From: Candidatus Villigracilaceae bacterium
GTDB lineage: Bacteria > Chloroflexota > Anaerolineae > Anaerolineales > Villigracilaceae
Assembly (NCBI GenBank): GCA_026645935.1
Contig: JAPKMP010000013.1
Location: forward strand, 62,001-126,000
DNA: 64,000 nt
Direction: 5' to 3'
Translations under genes and position numbers: made by a program
In this document: positions 53,115 through 62,356 of the stretch, one piece after another
Position numbering within the stretch: the stretch's first letter is position 1
Layout: each line of letters opens with the position of its first letter
The notes under the pieces: model-generated
What the model was told of the DNA's origin: nothing
Database searches by the model: none
Seen by the model: only the letters and a program-made list of their open reading frames with translations

Positions 53115-53369
53115 ATGACCGAACTTGTCCCTGCTGAAAACCAAGCTGCTGAAAAGCCCCGCCGAAGAGGGCCGCGTGGCGAGGTCAAGATTTTTGCAAC
53201 TTGGTGTAAGGGTTGCAATATTTGTGTTGTGCTCTGTCCGACCCAGGTTTTGGCAATGCACCCCAGCGGAAACCATCCCATTGTGGTCGAACCTGAAAAC
53301 TGCACCGCCTGCCATTTCTGTGACACCCACTGTCCCGATCTGGCGATTGTGGTCAAAAAGATGGGTTAG
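53115..53369 (+). CDS. korD: 2-oxoacid:ferredoxin oxidoreductase, delta (ferredoxin) subunit
   Basis: The 84-residue electron-transfer subunit has two 4Fe-4S clusters: CKGCNICVVLC (Cys31, 34, 37, 41) and CTACHFCDTHC (Cys63, 66, 69, 73), each with the usual Pro after the last Cys. A basic N-terminus (KPRRRGPRGEVK) is typical. It heads the korDABC operon and moves electrons between the thiamine-diphosphate site and ferredoxin. GAAAGGAT precedes the ATG. Confidence 0.93.
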   Translation: MTELVPAENQAAEKPRRRGPRGEVKIFATWCKGCNICVVLCPTQVLAMHPSGNHPIVVEPENCTACHFCDTHCPDLAIVVKKMG

Positions 53370-53386
53370 AGTATGAGGAGGCTGCT

Positions 53387-54499
53387 TTGACAATTCAACT
53401 GATGCAAGGCAACGAGGCGATTGCCATGGGTGCGATTGCCGCCGGTTGCCGATTCTATGCAGGATACCCCATCACCCCTTCCACAGAGGTTGCGGAGGTC
53501 ATGTCACGCGTACTCCCCAAGGTGGGCGGAAAATTCATTCAAATGGAAGACGAAATCGCCAGCATGGCTGCCATCATCGGCGGGCGTGTCGGCGGACTCA
53601 AATCCATGACCGCCACCAGCGGACCGGGCTTCTCGCTCATGCAGGAAAACATCGGCTACGCGGCAATGGCGGAAATCCCCTGTGTTGTAGTCAACGTCCA
53701 ACGTCTTGGACCTTCCACCGGTCAGCCTACAGCGGCGTCACAAGGCGATGTGATGCAGGCACGTTGGGGCACGCACGGCGACCATCAGATCATTGTCCTT
53801 TGTCCCATCTCGGTGGCGCAATCCTTCGACCTGACGGTGAAGGCGTTCAACCTTTCGGAGAAATATCGCACCCCCGTAATTTTGCTCACCGATGAAATCA
53901 TCGGTCACATGCGCGAGCCAATCGAACTGCCCGATTTCGACATAGTGGAAAAGTTCGAACGCCTCGTAACCGACACCCCCGACAACTACAAAGCCTACCG
54001 CAACGACCGCGGCGATGTGCCGGCGTTGGCAGGTTTTGGGCTTGGCTACCGCTACCACATCACCGGCTTGTTCCACGATGAGGTCGGATTCCCGACCCAG
54101 CGGCTCGATGAAATTGACCCCTGGCTGGAGCGCGTCAGCCGCAAGATTGAAACTGCCGACGACATTCTGCTCTACCAGACCGATTACGAAGCCGGGGCGC
54201 GAACCGCCATTTTGAGTTATGGTGCATCGGCGCGTACTGCCCGCCACGCCACGAAACAGATGCGCGCCAAAGGCGAAAAGGTCAGCCTGTTTACCACGCA
54301 AACGCTGTGGCCCTTCCCCGAAAAGGCAGTGGAAGAACTGGCGGATTCGGTGGATAAAATCGTCGTTCCTGAAATGAATTTGGGACAACTGGCGCTGGAG
54401 GTGGAGCGTGTTGTCGGGCGGAAGAAGGTCGTGCGCGTCAACCGCGCCAACGGTGATATGATCACCCCCAATATGGTTTTGGAAGCAGCGGAGGCTTAG
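53387..54499 (+). CDS. korA: 2-oxoacid:ferredoxin oxidoreductase, alpha subunit
   Basis: The 370-residue subunit has LMQGNEAIAMGAIAAGCRFY and AGYPITPSTEVAEVMS at the start. The pyrimidine-binding EDEIASMAAIIGGRVGGLKS and SGPGFSLMQENIGYAAM follow. The C-terminal domain has LSYGASARTARHA. It binds CoA and part of thiamine diphosphate. I take the TTG at 53387 as start because GAGGAGG lies about seven bases upstream; an ATG at 53402 is the alternative. It is most like 2-oxoglutarate enzymes, but other branched 2-oxoacids cannot be excluded. Confidence 0.93.
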   Translation: MTIQLMQGNEAIAMGAIAAGCRFYAGYPITPSTEVAEVMSRVLPKVGGKFIQMEDEIASMAAIIGGRVGGLKSMTATSGPGFSLMQENIGYAAMAEIPCVVVNVQRLGPSTGQPTAASQGDVMQARWGTHGDHQIIVLCPISVAQSFDLTVKAFNLSEKYRTPVILLTDEIIGHMREPIELPDFDIVEKFERLVTDTPDNYKAYRNDRGDVPALAGFGLGYRYHITGLFHDEVGFPTQRLDEIDPWLERVSRKIETADDILLYQTDYEAGARTAILSYGASARTARHATKQMRAKGEKVSLFTTQTLWPFPEKAVEELADSVDKIVVPEMNLGQLALEVERVVGRKKVVRVNRANGDMITPNMVLEAAEA

Positions 54500-54501
54500 A
54501 C

Positions 54502-55428
54502 ATGTCGGAGCATATTCTTTCCGTCCACGATCTGGATGTCGGTGAAGGGCAAATTCCGCGCGAGGATTGGTTTGAAGCCAGTTCCACCCTGCACAACCTG
54601 CGGAAAAACAAGAAATTTCCAACCATCTGGTGCGCGGGCTGCGGGCTGGGTGTGATCATGGGGTCGCTCATCCGCGCCATCGAAAGCCTGGGCCTCAAAA
54701 ACGACCAGGTGGCTCTGGTGGCTGGCATTGGCTGCACCGCGCGCATGCCCGTCTACATGGATTACAACACCATGCACACCACGCACGGGCGCGCCCTGGC
54801 GTTTGCCACCGGTTTGAAGATTGCCCGCTCCGACATGAAGGTCATCGCCATCATGGGCGACGGCGACGCGCTGGCGATTGGGGGCAATCACTTCATCCAC
54901 GCCGCACGCCGTAATATCGGCATCACCGCGCTGGTGGTGAACAATTCCACCTACGGCATGACCGGCGGACAGTACAGCCCCACCACGCCCGAAGGGATGC
55001 GCGCCACAACTGCCCCGTATGGAAACGTCGAGCCGCCCTTTCCCGTCTGCGATTTGGCGGCGGCGGCGGGAGCGACCTTTGTCGCCCGCAGTACGGCATA
55101 TCACCCACTTGAACTGGACAAGCACCTCTCGGAAGCCATCTCGAACGAAGGATTCAGCCTTGTGGAAGCCGTCAGTTATTGTCACACCACCTACGGGCGG
55201 ATCAACAAACTCGGCTCGGCGGCAGACATGATGCGGATGCTCAAAGACAACAGTATTTCGAAATCTGCCTATGAAAAACTCGGTGAAGATGAGCGCGAAA
55301 CAAACACGAAGATCGTGCGCGGCGTGCTATATAGGAAGAAACGCCCGGAGTACACAAAAACCTATGACTCCCTCGTGGAACGCAAACACGAGGAGGAAGT
55401 AAAACTGCGGAATACGGGGAGGCGCTGA
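54502..55428 (+). CDS. korB: 2-oxoacid:ferredoxin oxidoreductase, beta subunit
   Basis: The 308-residue thiamine-diphosphate subunit has the cysteine-containing TIWCAGCGLGVIMGS and GIGCTARMPVYMDYNTMHTT. The ThDP-binding motif is GDGDALAIGGNHF, then VNNSTYGMTGGQYSPTTPEG. It completes the active site with KorA. It starts two bases after korA and its TGA stop overlaps the ATG of the gamma subunit, so the operon is tightly coupled. Confidence 0.95.
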   Translation: MSEHILSVHDLDVGEGQIPREDWFEASSTLHNLRKNKKFPTIWCAGCGLGVIMGSLIRAIESLGLKNDQVALVAGIGCTARMPVYMDYNTMHTTHGRALAFATGLKIARSDMKVIAIMGDGDALAIGGNHFIHAARRNIGITALVVNNSTYGMTGGQYSPTTPEGMRATTAPYGNVEPPFPVCDLAAAAGATFVARSTAYHPLELDKHLSEAISNEGFSLVEAVSYCHTTYGRINKLGSAADMMRMLKDNSISKSAYEKLGEDERETNTKIVRGVLYRKKRPEYTKTYDSLVERKHEEEVKLRNTGRR

Positions 55429-55976
55429 TGGAAAAGCGAACCGAAATTCGATTGGCTGGGGAAGGTGGTCAGGGCATGATCTTGGCGGGGATCATCCTGG
55501 CCGAAGCCGCCGCCATCTACGACGGCAAACAAGCCACCCAGACCCAAAGTTACGGACCCGAAGCGCGAGGCGGTGCCAGCCGATCGGAGGTGGTCATCTC
55601 GGATGTTGAAATAGACCACCCTGAGGTCCTCTCTGCTGATGTGGTGGTGGCGCTCAGCCAGGAGGCGTACCAGAAATTTGCCAAGACCGTCCATTCCGGC
55701 GGTTTGTTGATTGTGGATGAAGACCACGTGGCGGTCCGTGCCGATTTTGCAGGCGTCAAAGTTCCCATTGCCCGGATTGCGCAGGAAGCGACAGGCAAAC
55801 CCATCACCGCCAATACGGTTGCGCTTGGCGTGCTGGTAGGTATGACGGGTATGGTTTCGAAGGAGGCGCTCGAAAAGGCTGTCATCGCTCGCGCCCCCAA
55901 AGGTACCGAAGAAATGAACCGCAAAGCGCTGGCGGCAGGTTTTGCAGCGGCAGGAGGGCGAAAAGCCGCTGCATGA
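55428..55976 (+). CDS. korC: 2-oxoacid:ferredoxin oxidoreductase, gamma subunit
   Basis: The 182-residue subunit opens with EIRLAGEGGQGMILAGIILA, the family signature, then QTQSYGPEARGGASRSEVVI and DVVVALSQEAYQKFAKTV. It completes a four-gene enzyme that makes or splits 2-oxoglutarate or a related 2-oxoacid with CoA and ferredoxin. The gene order is D-A-B-C. The downstream neighbour is convergent. Confidence 0.94.
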   Translation: MEKRTEIRLAGEGGQGMILAGIILAEAAAIYDGKQATQTQSYGPEARGGASRSEVVISDVEIDHPEVLSADVVVALSQEAYQKFAKTVHSGGLLIVDEDHVAVRADFAGVKVPIARIAQEATGKPITANTVALGVLVGMTGMVSKEALEKAVIARAPKGTEEMNRKALAAGFAAAGGRKAAA

Positions 55977-56151
55977 GCGCAGTCAGGCCATGTCCGTCTC
56001 CCTGACATTTGCTGTTTTGGCGTCGTATATGTCCAGATACGATATCCAGTTATGAATCGGCTGCGTCAATCGTATTCATATCATAAAAAATTCAGGCAGG
56101 GGTTCGTCAAAGTAGCCTTTGGACGTTCTGCAGGGAAACCAGCCAGAGAGT

Positions 56152-58737
56152 TTATCCCAAAACCAATGCATTGACGATTGACGCCAAAGATTCATTTGAT
56201 TTCCCCTTTCGAATCGCCTGTAATTTGTCGGCACTGAAACATCCTTCCACATCCCGCAACAATTGGCAGGCGCGGTCTTTTACATCCCGCTTCGCGGCGG
56301 GATGTTCCTTGATCAGTATAAGCCAGTCAACGATCCATTCGGGGTTGCGGCGCGCTTCGAGGGAAGCGAGACCCGCCAGGGCTTCCAGCATGAGCGGGGC
56401 GGAGTGGATGTCACGCGCGAGGCGCAGGGCGGTCAGGAATAGTTCCCTGGCCTTGGGGTGGTTGCCCGTGAGAGCAACCGTCTCGCCGAGGACGATGAGG
56501 GTTTGGGAAATGTCCCAGCCAATGATGTAGTCGCCGAAAGTTTCCAGGCTTTTATGGAGGAATGATTGGGCTTCCTCGAGTCTGCCCTGCGCCTTCGCCG
56601 CCCAGCCGAGGTGACGGTATGCAGTGCCCATCCCCCAGCGGTTATTCGACGCCTGGCATAACTCGAGACTTTCCTGCAAATACGCACGGGCTTCATCGAA
56701 ACTTCCGAGCGTGATCAGTGTGGGGATGAGGTAATTCAAGCCGAGCGCGATGGAGTGTGGATCGCCAAGCCTGCGCCAGATGGCCAAGCCTTCCATCATT
56801 TGTTCCCGCCCCCGTGTGTAATTTCCCCTAAGGCTGGCGATATAGCCGAGGTTATAGGTGGCATAGGCGGCAAACCATTCATACTTTGGATCCTGCGCGT
56901 AAGACAAGCCTTCCTTCATCAGCGCCTGCGAGCGGTCAATATCGCCGTTGAGGTGCATGATGATGCCCAGATATACGAGCGCATCCACCAGCAACCCCGT
57001 ATCGCCAAGCGGGCGGAGCAGGAGGACGCTCTCCTCCATCAAGGAAACTGCGCGTTCGTAAAGTCCCTTGCGAAAGCACAGGATGCCCTGCTGTGTGCAG
57101 GCTTCACCAAGCACGCGTTGCAGGGCGGGGGAGGCGGGTTTTGCTTTGAGCGTTCGGACGAGAGGTTCGAAATGGTCAATGCCTTCGTTAATCAGACCAC
57201 TCACCTCGAAGAACCATCCCAAACTGCGGATGGCTTTGCATCCCTTATCGAACGTTTCGCGTTGGAACATCCATGACCAAGCCGCGCGGAGGTTATCCAT
57301 CTCACCGAGGATCTCCTGGACGGCAAGACGCTGGCGCGCGCTCTTCAATGACATTTCGCGCTCCGCAGCAAAATTCAGATAATACGAACTGTGCGCGTCG
57401 CGAGTCTCGAGATATTTCTTTGATTCCTTTTCCAAATGGGTCAGTGCATATTGACGGATGACCTCATGCAGGTCATAGCGCCCGTCTTCTGTGCGCCTCA
57501 CCAGTGACTTGGAGACCAACAACGCCAAAAGGGGCAGCGTCGCGCCTGCGATCTTTTCCGCGGCAAGACGGTCGAAGCCGCCATGAAAAACGGAGAGGCG
57601 GCTCAACGTGGAGCGTTCCTCGTGCGAGAGCAATCGCCAGGAATGATCGAAGGTGGCCTTGAGCGAGCGATGGCGCTCGGGAATGTCGCGCATGGAGGTG
57701 GTCAGGAAATCGATGTTCCTCTCGATCTCCTGCGCGATCTCGCGGCAGGAGAGCACGCCCACCCATGCGGCAGCAAGTTCGAGCGCGAGCGGAATCCCTT
57801 CGACCAGATGGCAGATGCGCGCCAATGCGGTTTTGTCCGCTTCGGTCAGTTCAAATTCAGCATGGATCTGGCGGGCGCGCTGGAGGAAGAGTTCCGCCGC
57901 GCTGTAGTCCTCGAGTTTGTCGAGGAATTCGTATGGCGGGATGGGCAGGCCGTGGAGTTCATACGTCCATTCGCCGTGCAGGTTCAGGCGCTCGCGCGAG
58001 GTGCAGAGGATTTTGATGTTCGGGAAGCGTTTGAGGATCTCTGCCACCAGTTCCGCCGCGGCAGACGACTGTGCCAACAGGTGTTCGAGATTATCCAAAA
58101 CCAACAGCGTGGACTGTTTCCTCTCATGCGATATGTGATCGAACAACTGCTCCTGCGGGTCGACGGGACCTGAAAACGAGAACTCGAACGCCTCCGCAAT
58201 CGCAGGGACGATTGATTCCGCGGAATTGACCGAGGCCAGCGGGACGTAATGGACTCCACCAGGAAACTTGCTTTGCTGTCGTGAGGCGAATTCAAGCGCG
58301 AGCCGCGTCTTGCCGATACCGCCCATGCCTGTCAGAGTGAGCAGACGGCAGGGAGGTTCGTTGAAGATGCGGTCCATTGCGGCGAGTTCGGGTTCGCGGC
58401 CCAGTAACGGGGTAGGAGGCAAAGGCAGATGGTGAGGAACAGGCTTGGATGAGTCAGGGGCGGGTTTTGAGTCAGGGATGGAGACAACGCGGTCGAGTGT
58501 CAAATCCCCGCGGGCGATACGGATGAACGTCGGCCTGTCGTCTTCAGAAATTTGAAGCGCATCTGCGAGCAATGCTGCAAGTTGTTTGGAGGGGCGGCGT
58601 TCCCCCGATTCGATCTTGCGCAAGGCAAAGACGGAACAGCCAGCGCGCGTCGACAATTCCTCCTGTGTGAGGTCGAGCGCTTTGCGGCGTGATTTTAGCC
58701 AATCGCCAAATGAACCTGGAATTTCCAAGTTGCTCAT
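56152..58737 (-). CDS. XRE-family regulator with NB-ARC ATPase and TPR repeats, paralogue
   Basis: The 861-residue protein has the same design as the product of 19074-21632: XRE helix-turn-helix (residues 10-68, LTQEELSTRAGCSVFALRKI), Walker A GMGGIGKT (137-144), Walker B LLVLDNLEHLL, YDLHEVIRQYALTHL at the end of the winged region, and TPR repeats to the C-terminus. It is probably a ligand-sensing, ATP-switched regulator. AGGAAAG precedes the ATG. A TGCTACAAT promoter lies about 70 bases upstream. It is divergent from a set of small membrane and enzyme genes that may be its targets. Confidence 0.9.
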   Translation of the reverse strand: MSNLEIPGSFGDWLKSRRKALDLTQEELSTRAGCSVFALRKIESGERRPSKQLAALLADALQISEDDRPTFIRIARGDLTLDRVVSIPDSKPAPDSSKPVPHHLPLPPTPLLGREPELAAMDRIFNEPPCRLLTLTGMGGIGKTRLALEFASRQQSKFPGGVHYVPLASVNSAESIVPAIAEAFEFSFSGPVDPQEQLFDHISHERKQSTLLVLDNLEHLLAQSSAAAELVAEILKRFPNIKILCTSRERLNLHGEWTYELHGLPIPPYEFLDKLEDYSAAELFLQRARQIHAEFELTEADKTALARICHLVEGIPLALELAAAWVGVLSCREIAQEIERNIDFLTTSMRDIPERHRSLKATFDHSWRLLSHEERSTLSRLSVFHGGFDRLAAEKIAGATLPLLALLVSKSLVRRTEDGRYDLHEVIRQYALTHLEKESKKYLETRDAHSSYYLNFAAEREMSLKSARQRLAVQEILGEMDNLRAAWSWMFQRETFDKGCKAIRSLGWFFEVSGLINEGIDHFEPLVRTLKAKPASPALQRVLGEACTQQGILCFRKGLYERAVSLMEESVLLLRPLGDTGLLVDALVYLGIIMHLNGDIDRSQALMKEGLSYAQDPKYEWFAAYATYNLGYIASLRGNYTRGREQMMEGLAIWRRLGDPHSIALGLNYLIPTLITLGSFDEARAYLQESLELCQASNNRWGMGTAYRHLGWAAKAQGRLEEAQSFLHKSLETFGDYIIGWDISQTLIVLGETVALTGNHPKARELFLTALRLARDIHSAPLMLEALAGLASLEARRNPEWIVDWLILIKEHPAAKRDVKDRACQLLRDVEGCFSADKLQAIRKGKSNESLASIVNALVLG

Positions 58738-58808
58738 TATGCTTTCCTGTTTGCGTGCTTGTCAGAAAAGATGTCCGCTCGAATCACCGATAAAGGGGAA
58801 GACTAAAA

Positions 58809-58817
58809 ATTGTAGCA
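58809..58817 (-). promoter_or_regulatory. Extended -10 promoter (TGCTACAAT)
   Basis: The minus strand reads TGCTACAATTTTTAG upstream of the XRE-NB-ARC gene. The same TACAATTTTT is found at the paralogous gene (21641-21646), although there it is almost adjacent to the start codon. Confidence 0.55.
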
Positions 58818-58914
58818 TATTTTGGGTGAATTTTCGGGTAATTGAATGACCCCACAGCGCATTCGGGTTGTCGTTTAATGGCAGCGATCAAACATTTGGA
58901 AAAGGAGAAAGACC

Positions 58915-59439
58915 ATGAACATCTTATTCAACCTGTATGTCATCCTTATTTTGCGCATCCTGCATATTGCAGGCGGCATCCTGTGGGTGGGAACGGCGAC
59001 CTTCTACCTGTTCCTGCTCGTTCCTGCCGCGAGGGCTTCCGAAATTTCGGGGCAGAAGTTCATGCAGAATCTCGGTCCGCGCATGGGACCTTTCATGGGA
59101 ATCGTCACGACAGTGACCGTGCTTTCGGGCGCGCTGTTGTATGTGCGCTTCTTCAGCGACGGGATCAGTTTCATCTGGAAGACCGGCGCGGGACTTGCCT
59201 TCACGGTCGGCGCCATCGCCGCGCTGGCTTCCTACGTGATCGGTTCGACCGTCTTCGGCAAAACCCAGGAGAAGATCAGCGCTTTGGACGCGGCAATGGC
59301 TGCTGCTGGCGGTCCGCTCAAGCCGGAGCAGGCGGCGGAAATGAATCGGTTGCAGACCTTCCTGATGAAAGCGTATCGCCTCGACTTCGTCCTGCTGGTG
59401 GTGGCGATGCTGGCGATGGCAGTGGCGAGGTATTTGTAG
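58915..59439 (+). CDS. Membrane protein of the CopD/DUF2269-like type
   Basis: The 174-residue protein has four helices: about residues 8-33 with LRILHIAGGILWVGTATFYL, 60-80, 90-112 and 155-173. The His in the first helix and the overall plan are like CopD or DUF2269 proteins, some of which bind heme or copper. AAAGGAGAAAGACC precedes the ATG. It is the first gene of a rightward set divergent from the XRE-NB-ARC regulator. Confidence 0.8.
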   Translation: MNILFNLYVILILRILHIAGGILWVGTATFYLFLLVPAARASEISGQKFMQNLGPRMGPFMGIVTTVTVLSGALLYVRFFSDGISFIWKTGAGLAFTVGAIAALASYVIGSTVFGKTQEKISALDAAMAAAGGPLKPEQAAEMNRLQTFLMKAYRLDFVLLVVAMLAMAVARYL

Positions 59440-59513
59440 AACAGGCGTGTCCATTCTCGGCATAGGATTGGCGGCACTCGCGTTAACCAGCCTTCAGGAA
59501 TTAAGGAAACATA

Positions 59514-60065
59514 ATGAAACAACCATCTTTCCCTTCCATCACTCTGAAAACATCAGCCGTACACGTTGTCACCTATTTCATTGTCGGGATTCTGTCGTTC
59601 CTGTTCCTGGATTATGCCGACAAATATGCCGATCCTGCTGTGGCGAACTTCATGCGCCAGACGGATCATCCGTTGGTCATGGCGGGTCCGTTCTTTCAAA
59701 TCCTGCGCGGATTTCTCTTTGGGATCGTTTTCTACGCCTTGCGTAAAAGCGTCTTTCGGTATGGACGCGGCTGGCTGACCCTGTGGCTGACGCTTGTCAT
59801 CGTCGGCATTCTCTCCCCGTTCAGCGCCGCGCCCAGTTCCATCGAAGGGATGATCTACTCCGGGTTGCCTGCGCGGTTTCACCTGCTGAATTTCCCCGAA
59901 GTCTTCGTTCAATCAGGTCTGCTTGCTTTCCTGACGCACTATTGGGTGAATCACCCCGAAAAAAGATGGCTGAACTGGTCGCTTGGCATCATCTCCATTC
60001 TTGTGTTTCTGTTGTCGCTGTTGGGAGCATTGTCCGCTTTTGGCTTGCTTCCGCCAGCCGGTTGA
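59514..60065 (+). CDS. Membrane protein, function unknown
   Basis: The 183-residue protein has five to six helices, with TSAVHVVTYFIVGILSFLFL, the loop FMRQTDHPLVMAGPFFQILR and WLTLWLTLVIVGILSPFSAA. The charged loop sequence suggests a conserved family, but I cannot name it. AAGGAA precedes the ATG. It lies 13 bases before an NTF2-like gene. Confidence 0.78.
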   Translation: MKQPSFPSITLKTSAVHVVTYFIVGILSFLFLDYADKYADPAVANFMRQTDHPLVMAGPFFQILRGFLFGIVFYALRKSVFRYGRGWLTLWLTLVIVGILSPFSAAPSSIEGMIYSGLPARFHLLNFPEVFVQSGLLAFLTHYWVNHPEKRWLNWSLGIISILVFLLSLLGALSAFGLLPPAG

Positions 60066-60078
60066 GGACGAGCGATAC

Positions 60079-60468
60079 ATGCGCACACTGACTCACGAGC
60101 ATTTCCGCCGCTGGCTCGCCGTCTATGACAAAGCCAGCGAAGAGAACGACCCGCAAGCCTCGGCAGACCTCTTCGCAGAAGATGCCCGCTATTACGAAAA
60201 TCCATTCGACGAGCTGATGATCGGGCGGGATGCCATTTATGAATATTGGAACAAGGGCGCTCATACACTCAAGGACAAAATATCCTGCCATGAGATTCTG
60301 GCGATAAAAGAAAATATGGGCATTGCAAGCTGGCGGTGCAGATTCACCGTCATCGAATCGGGAAAACGCCTCGCACTGGATTGTCTGTTCGTGGTCGAGT
60401 TCAATGGAGCAGGCTTATGCCAGACCTTCCGCGAGTGGTGGCACATCCGCGAAAACATCACCACGTAG
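60079..60468 (+). CDS. NTF2/SnoaL-like protein
   Basis: The 129-residue single-domain protein has the cone-shaped NTF2 plan: an N-terminal helix WLAVYDKASEENDPQASADL, then FAEDARYYENPFDELMIG and GRDAIYEYWNKGAHT. Strands follow, including RCRFTVIESGKRLALDCLFV and EFNGAGLCQTFREWWH. Such proteins are small-molecule isomerases, cyclases or binding partners. No clear ribosome site is present, so it may be coupled to the gene before it. Confidence 0.85.
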   Translation: MRTLTHEHFRRWLAVYDKASEENDPQASADLFAEDARYYENPFDELMIGRDAIYEYWNKGAHTLKDKISCHEILAIKENMGIASWRCRFTVIESGKRLALDCLFVVEFNGAGLCQTFREWWHIRENITT

Positions 60469-60502
60469 GCGGACTTCTCAAACGTTCGACCGAGGGTCGA
60501 AA

Positions 60503-61462
60503 ATGAAAATTCTGGAATACGACAACGTTGATCCGTTGCAAGTCTTGAACCTCACCCTGCTGCCGCCGGATCTTCCGCTTACGCCCGAATACACCGCGCA
60601 TCTCCGCCGCACCGACCCGCGCCTGTTTCCTTGCTTCACGGTCAATGCGAAGGAAGGCGATGAGGTGGTGGGAGTTGTGGGAATCCTTCGCCTGCCGATG
60701 ATCTCCACGGAGGGACGGGAGGATGTGGGCGGAGTTTGGGCGGTGACCACTCATCCGCATCATGCGGGACGGGGAGTTGCCTCTGCTTTACTGGAAGAGG
60801 CTCATACCCGAATGCGGGACGCAGGCTTGCGCTTTTCCATGCTTCTTACGGAGCGCCACCTCAAAGCGTACAGACTTTATCAGCAACATGGATATGTCGA
60901 GATGAAGGTGTGGGCAAAGGCATTGGCGCGCTGGGAGACGGCGCACCAGCCTACTCGCCTGCGCGCACAGCCTGCAAGCACCGCCCTTAGCGAGTCGAAG
61001 GGTCAGAGCGGATACGATTTTATCGAAAAGATATTCGAGGACATCGCGAAGCATTATCTCGGTTTCGCATGGAGACACAAGCTTTTCGTCCGCATGCGCG
61101 ACAAGATGAGCCTCGACGATATCTGGATCGTGCGGGAGAGCAACACGTCTGTGGGATACATTTATGCACGCAAAGAGGGACCGTTGTTGGAAACCCAGAT
61201 CCAGGTGCTGCGCCCCGACATTGACGCAGTGGAAGCCGTTGCAGCGATTGCTTCGAAATTGCAGGCACCTTATGTGCAGGTTGGCATGAGCCGCCCCGGG
61301 GACGCCGCCAGATTTCAGCATGCAGGCTGGCAGGTGACTTACCCGAACTGGGCGTCATTCATGGTCAAGCCGCTCCTCCCCGAAGTGACCACCGGCGATG
61401 CCCGCCGACTCTTCGGCATTGGCACGGACCGCTTCCTCATCTCATTGCTGGACGTGGCGTAG
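60503..61462 (+). CDS. GNAT-family acetyltransferase, probably two-domain
   Basis: The 319-residue protein has an N-terminal GNAT domain with the acetyl-CoA motif AVTTHPHHAGRGVASALLEE (about residues 79-98) and KAYRLYQQHGYVEM. A linker near 150-175 leads to a C-terminal half (IWIVRESNTSVGYIYA) that looks like a second, more diverged GNAT fold. The layout recalls Eis-type acetyltransferases without the sterol-carrier domain. The substrate is unknown. The start is the ATG at 60503; a weak GAGGGT lies upstream. Confidence 0.87.
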   Translation: MKILEYDNVDPLQVLNLTLLPPDLPLTPEYTAHLRRTDPRLFPCFTVNAKEGDEVVGVVGILRLPMISTEGREDVGGVWAVTTHPHHAGRGVASALLEEAHTRMRDAGLRFSMLLTERHLKAYRLYQQHGYVEMKVWAKALARWETAHQPTRLRAQPASTALSESKGQSGYDFIEKIFEDIAKHYLGFAWRHKLFVRMRDKMSLDDIWIVRESNTSVGYIYARKEGPLLETQIQVLRPDIDAVEAVAAIASKLQAPYVQVGMSRPGDAARFQHAGWQVTYPNWASFMVKPLLPEVTTGDARRLFGIGTDRFLISLLDVA

Positions 61463-61480
61463 TAGAAGCCGCGAGGAGAG

Positions 61481-61945
61481 TTGGTTGGCATTGAACGTTT
61501 TCCCGAGCAAGCAAAGCAGCGCGAAGGGATGGCGGCATACATGGACGAAACCTTGAGCGAGCTTCCCGGTGTGCGTGTTGAAACGTGACCCGCGTCATAC
61601 TACTCCCTCGTTCTTTCGCTACATTTTTGCGATTGATCCAAAAGAATTCGGCGTGGAGCACGATGTTCTAAGCGCCGCGCTGGGTGCACAGGGAATCGGT
61701 TGCTGGGTGGGCTATGAAGCCATGCACAACTGTGAATTGTTCCAACCGCAGAAATCGAAACTGGCAGTACCAAATGCCTTTCCACAATATTTCGATTTCA
61801 ATAAAATGAACCTGCCCGAAGCCCCCGCGCTTGTGAGCATGAAGCGGTGTGACTGGATGAAGCGGTCTTCCGCGCAGGATCGAAAGGCGTGGATGATGCC
61901 GTAGCGGCGATCAAGAAGATACAAAGGAATGCCGCAGACTCGAAC
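61481..61945 (+). pseudogene. Broken DegT/DnrJ/EryC1-type aminotransferase, 3' fragment
   Basis: Three frames must be joined. The first reads IERFPEQAKQREGMAAYMDE and TLSELPGVRV. After a one-base shift near 61575 come LKRDPRHTTPSFFRYIFAID, GIGCWVGYEAMHNCELFQPQ and AFPQYFDFNKMNLPEAPA. After another shift near 61825 come ACEHEAV, an in-frame TGA, LDEAVFRAGSKGVDD and AVAAIKKIQRNAAD. This is the C-terminal half of a PLP-dependent sugar aminotransferase. The 5' half with the PLP lysine is absent. It abuts the GNAT gene and is a decayed remnant. Confidence 0.85.
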
Positions 61946-62356
61946 GCGTGCAAAAAAGCCCTGATCATCAATCCCGCCAACATGTTGCGCGCGCTGCGTG
62001 GCGAGACGAGACCCATTTTGGGCATTGATCCGGAAACCTATTTTCCCCTCCCTCCAATCCACCTTTGGGAAGCCTGGCAGATCGCCAGGCTTTTTTGATA
62101 TCCTTCCAGGTAAAAACCGATTGTTTTATCCCAGTTTTAAACGATTATTAATCCACCTCTGTGTCCAATTATTTGTCCTATTTTTTGTACAGGTTTTCCG
62201 GAGCCGTACAGGAACATTTTTCCGCAAAGTTTCGTTATCCGCTAGTCCAAAAGAAAGAAGCCCTATGAGTTAAGAATAAGATGGTTGTTTTTTCTGCGGA
62301 CACCCTGCCAACCCAACGGGCATAAACATCCCTATTATCGCTTGCAAGGAGACAAA
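61946..62356. other. Intergenic region with terminator and AT-rich leader
   Basis: No gene is evident. A strong terminator is at 62071-62097. The following 250 bases are AT-rich and contain two GTACAGG direct repeats near 62188 and 62205; they probably hold the promoter of the lipoprotein gene. Confidence 0.55.
62071..62097 (+). terminator. Rho-independent terminator
   Basis: AGCCTGGC pairs with GCCAGGCT (core arms 62072-62078 and 62084-62090) over AGATC, followed by TTTTTT. It ends the transcript that carries the broken aminotransferase. Confidence 0.92.

Noticed and set aside
53738-54622. Minus-strand open frame of 294 codons across korA
   Set aside because: It lies entirely opposite korA and the start of korB, whose motifs are unmistakable. 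The reverse frame has no family signature.
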